Assembly (NCBI RefSeq): GCF_042675745.1
Contig: NZ_JBHTJM010000006.1
Location: forward strand, 372,001-436,000
Source: Pseudofulvibacter geojedonensis
GTDB taxonomy: Bacteria; Bacteroidota; Bacteroidia; Flavobacteriales; Flavobacteriaceae
Reading direction: 5' to 3'
DNA length: 64,000 nucleotides
Both the position numbers and the translations under genes were made by a program. A model generated the notes under the pieces. The model searched no databases. It was not told the origin of the DNA and saw nothing but the letters and a program-made list of their open reading frames with translations. Of the stretch, positions 61,063 to 64,000 are shown one piece after another (position 1 is the stretch's first letter; each line of letters begins with the position of its first letter).

Positions 61063-63528
61063 TTAATTTAATTTAACACCGAATAAAAAACCGCTTTCTG
61101 ATTGACCATTATGAAAAGATTTTACAAAATCTACACTCAAAAAACGCATTTTACCCCAACCTATGTTATTTAATCCTACCGAGTATTCACTATAAGGTTT
61201 GGTGTTATTTATAAACGCTATATGACTCCCTATAGTTAAGTTGAAATTTAATCTATTTAAAAGAGGTAATTTCCCTAACACATACCCTTTAAAATCATGC
61301 TTTACATGAATTTCTGCATAGTTATTATTAGTACTAAAAGTATAGTAAGGCATAATGTTAAAACTATTAAGATCCTCTCTTAAACTTACATGTGTCTGAT
61401 TTCCGTTAAAGTGTTTATAATCGACAAACGAAATGCCATCAGCTTTCATAAACAAGCCTCCTGTTAAGCTATACCTTAATTTTCCTTTGTTAGAAAGACT
61501 CTTATTTTGTCTAATACCCGCTTTTAACAATCCGAACTTATAATTATTATTACTTGCACCAATAGCTCGCTCGTAACTCATTAAAAACAATGGAGTTTCA
61601 CTATAGTAATTGTGATTGTACTTTCCGTCTGGATAAGTACTATATTCTTGCCCTAATCTGTACGAAGCAGATAGTTTAACTTTCGTAATATTGTGTTTGT
61701 TTATAATAGCTGAGCTACTGAATGGATCTAACGGATTATTACTTGTATACACCTTATCATCTTCATTAATAGTTACATAATCTGTTGTATTAAAAACTGG
61801 TTTTCTCTCTTCAAAAGAAGCTCCTATATTAACTCTTAACCCGTTTATAACTTCTTTTCCAAAAGTTGCTGCAGCAAAAGTTTTATCGTAAAATTTAGCA
61901 TAGTTGTCTTCAAAAAACAAAGTGCTTACCGTATTTACCAATGGAGATATAGGTTCTGACTCGTTAAACTGAGATAATTTTCTTCCTCCAGAAACAACTA
62001 ATGTCGGTCTAGAAAAGCTATTAAACTGTTTAAAAAATCTACCTGAAAGTCTAAATTTTTCTTCAGACAAGCCATAATCTACTTTAGAAGAAATATGAGT
62101 GAAGCTTCCTTTATCTTTATTTCTCTTACCATAAAATAGGTTTAAATTACTATACCAACCTTGTACGGTATTAAACTGCACTGCAAACAACGGAGAACGT
62201 ACTCCCCAATACCACTTTTTATGTGTATTATTATATGTATAACTAGTAATTAAATCACCTAATTTAAACTTGTTATTTTTTCTATCTATAGAATCTAAAT
62301 ATTCTTTAGACTCTCTTATTACCTTTATACTATCTTTTACCTTATAATCATTCTTTTCTAAGCTTGTTAAACGCATAGGTCTATTAGCGCCCCAATACAA
62401 ACTATCTTTTTTATTGGCTCCTTTTTCTACCAGCAATACTTCTTTGTTAAATGTCTTTCTATCAAACTCTGGATTAAAATTATAATTACTATAAACAGCT
62501 GTAAATCTTCCGTCTCCTTTTAATTTTAAAAATTTGAATTTAAATTCCATTTCTTGAGAAAGTAATACCCAAAATTTATTTTCCTTATTGTATCTAAAAT
62601 TTTGTTTTAAAAGCATCTGATCAAAAGCAAGACTTTGCAATTGTTTTCCTGTTACTTTTAGATCTACTCCGTATAACTGCCATTGATCTTCTACTATATA
62701 AACATAGCCTTCAAACACACGCTCTTGTGGTCTTTTAGGCGTTACTTTAATTTTGTTAATTGCCACACCATTTTCATAAATAAGATCTTCTAATTGATAT
62801 TTATAATACGTAAAAGCAAACTTGGCTAACGGTGAAATTACTTCAGCCTCATCTAGATTCACCGTGTTATGGTAAAAGTTGAGATTAAACTCTGAAGCCG
62901 AATTAAAACTAAATCCGCTATCATCACCACTTACTTTAGAAGCTAACATGTGCTCTTTAAAATTATTAGGCGCTTTAAATTTAATTTTTGAAATTGTTTC
63001 AGACAAATAAACAATACCGCTTCTTGTAGAATCTAGTGCAACAAAAAAATCATCTAAATCTTGCCCGAATATTTTTTTAGGAGCATTTTTTATTCCATAA
63101 ATTCCTTTTGAATAAAAGTCGCAAGTATATTGATTAACTCTAGATATATTCTGCTTTTGTTTTTGAATTGTTTTTTTTATAATGGTAGCTCCTGGGTCTA
63201 CTTTTGCCTCTATACTTATTTCATCTAGAGAAGTTTCTTGTTCACTCATTACCACATTTAACTCGTAAGGAAATTGTGTAATATGTATTGTCTTTTTTAT
63301 AGTTTTAAACCCCAAATACTGAAACACCACAGTGTATTGTCTTTCTTGATCTATTACTAATTCATAAATACCATTTTCATTTGTGGTTGTTCCTGTATAA
63401 GAATCTTCTAAATAAACATTCACACTAGGCAAAACTTCTTGTTTATTATTGGTTACAACACCAGTTATTTGAGCATTGGTTAAAAAGCTTACTAATAATA
63501 GACTAAGAGCTACTAAATTTTTCTTCAT
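61063..63528 (-). CDS. DUF5686/carboxypeptidase-regulatory outer-membrane protein
   Basis: 821 residues. Signal peptide to TNAQ. CarboxypepD_reg-like domain (ITGVVTNNKQEVLPSVNVYLEDSYTGTTTNENGIYEL) about 20-110, then DUF5686 with DPGATIIKKTIQKQKQN, followed by a long barrel of about 550 residues (aromatic-rich alternating strands), ending GFLFGVKLN. Likely outer membrane. Function unknown; no SusC/SusD partner is present. Confidence 0.88.
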   Translation of the reverse strand: MKKNLVALSLLLVSFLTNAQITGVVTNNKQEVLPSVNVYLEDSYTGTTTNENGIYELVIDQERQYTVVFQYLGFKTIKKTIHITQFPYELNVVMSEQETSLDEISIEAKVDPGATIIKKTIQKQKQNISRVNQYTCDFYSKGIYGIKNAPKKIFGQDLDDFFVALDSTRSGIVYLSETISKIKFKAPNNFKEHMLASKVSGDDSGFSFNSASEFNLNFYHNTVNLDEAEVISPLAKFAFTYYKYQLEDLIYENGVAINKIKVTPKRPQERVFEGYVYIVEDQWQLYGVDLKVTGKQLQSLAFDQMLLKQNFRYNKENKFWVLLSQEMEFKFKFLKLKGDGRFTAVYSNYNFNPEFDRKTFNKEVLLVEKGANKKDSLYWGANRPMRLTSLEKNDYKVKDSIKVIRESKEYLDSIDRKNNKFKLGDLITSYTYNNTHKKWYWGVRSPLFAVQFNTVQGWYSNLNLFYGKRNKDKGSFTHISSKVDYGLSEEKFRLSGRFFKQFNSFSRPTLVVSGGRKLSQFNESEPISPLVNTVSTLFFEDNYAKFYDKTFAAATFGKEVINGLRVNIGASFEERKPVFNTTDYVTINEDDKVYTSNNPLDPFSSSAIINKHNITKVKLSASYRLGQEYSTYPDGKYNHNYYSETPLFLMSYERAIGASNNNYKFGLLKAGIRQNKSLSNKGKLRYSLTGGLFMKADGISFVDYKHFNGNQTHVSLREDLNSFNIMPYYTFSTNNNYAEIHVKHDFKGYVLGKLPLLNRLNFNLTIGSHIAFINNTKPYSEYSVGLNNIGWGKMRFLSVDFVKSFHNGQSESGFLFGVKLN

Positions 63529-63719
63529 TGATTACTTTATTTTTTGAACGAAAATATATTTTTAATAAACAGGTTTTTATTTACAAAAAGTTAATATTAT
63601 CATATAACCTGTTAATACTATTATTATTTATAATAAATAGTTGCTGTCATTTCTTTTTAGACAAGAGTATTTCTTATCGAGTTATTGAATCGATAAAAGC
63701 ATTTATATACAAGAGATAT

Positions 63720-64000
63720 TTAAGGAGTTATAGGTTTCGAGTTTTCAAACTTTAAAATGCTATTAACCATTTCTAACAATAAATAGTTTTTAGAAAACTT
63801 TTCTTTAAAATAACCACAAATTCGTTGGTTATTGCCTTTATCATCTGAATGATGTCGTTTAAAATCTTTAGGAAGATTGTTAATAATAGATTCTACTATA
63901 CAATCTCTTGTTAATATATTATAACCAAAAGATATATTGTTGTTGTACCCTAATATTAATTTTGCATTATCTATATCGAATTCTGCCGAATAATTATTCC
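63720..64000 (-). CDS. Unknown protein, 3' end only
   Basis: A minus-strand frame without a start in the window runs from the right edge to TAA 63720-63722. The visible 92 residues are the C-terminus, containing FDIDNAKLILGYN, LTRDCIVESIINNLPKD and YFKEKFSKNYLLLEMV. The composition is protein-like; I do not recognise the family. A weak hairpin (63674-63696) lies past its stop. Confidence 0.6.
   Translation of the reverse strand, partial: NNYSAEFDIDNAKLILGYNNNISFGYNILTRDCIVESIINNLPKDFKRHHSDDKGNNQRICGYFKEKFSKNYLLLEMVNSILKFENSKPITP

Noticed and set aside
63528..63755. Plus-strand 75-residue frame
   Set aside because: Low-complexity, very AT-rich sequence between two minus-strand genes with no family features; it also overlaps the real minus-strand gene end.

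Overview
The window is AT-rich chromosomal DNA from a bacterium of the Bacteroidota, most likely a marine Flavobacteriaceae (Tenacibaculum/Polaribacter-like; genus not proven). The case rests on family-specific proteins (DUF3127, DUF4301, DUF5686, DUF5916, cysteine-less DksA-like protein, HWPG-motif membrane protein, arsenosugar genes), promoters of the Bacteroidota type (TTG, about 20 bases, TAnnTTTG), scarce Shine-Dalgarno sites, and many SPI lipoproteins. No tRNA, rRNA, insertion sequence, prophage or CRISPR was seen. No gene-free stretch exceeds about 290 bases.

Layout. 1-8.6 kb: a partial M28 membrane peptidase, a TPR protein, an M13 metallopeptidase, two small secreted proteins, an NAD-dependent L-threonine dehydrogenase, an HWPG membrane protein and Aat. 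8.6-14.8 kb: short-chain fatty acid transporter, flavin reductase plus DUF3127, an orphan histidine kinase, a greA-HIT group and small membrane proteins. 14.8-22.5 kb: a thiamine operon (thiS, thiC, tenI/thiE-like, thiD, thiE, thiG, thiH, thiF-rhodanese) behind a TPP riboswitch. 22.5-28.6 kb: arfB, DUF4301, then M23 peptidase, pgi and a four-helix membrane protein, then DUF3108. 28.6-32.5 kb: a candidate small RNA and aromatic amino acid catabolism (tryptophan dioxygenase, HPPD, homogentisate dioxygenase). 32.5-44.4 kb: patatin-barrel protein, uvrC, DUF4230, folate cyclo-ligase, and the ileS-dksA-lspA group.

44.6-52.2 kb is the most remarkable region: an apparently complete ribosomally made peptide (RiPP) cassette. 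A 51-residue precursor, absent from standard ORF calls because of its size, has a double-glycine leader and a cysteine-free core of repeated Val-Val-Arg. Two tandem JmjC/cupin-type 2-oxoglutarate oxygenase paralogues precede it, one with an intact HxD...H iron triad and one with HxS. A DUF5916 outer-membrane barrel and a C39-peptidase ABC exporter follow. The likely pathway is hydroxylation of the core, cleavage after Gly-Gly during export, and release.

52.3-57.7 kb: a YgiQ-type radical SAM protein and an arsenosugar-biosynthesis cluster (peroxidase-like protein, ArsS, rhodanese, unknown, glycosyltransferase). 57.7-64 kb: cell-envelope proteins, an ECF sigma/anti-sigma/adhesin-like operon, a DUF5686 outer-membrane protein and a partial gene. 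A dispersed palindromic repeat occurs twice, once inside thiD in frame.
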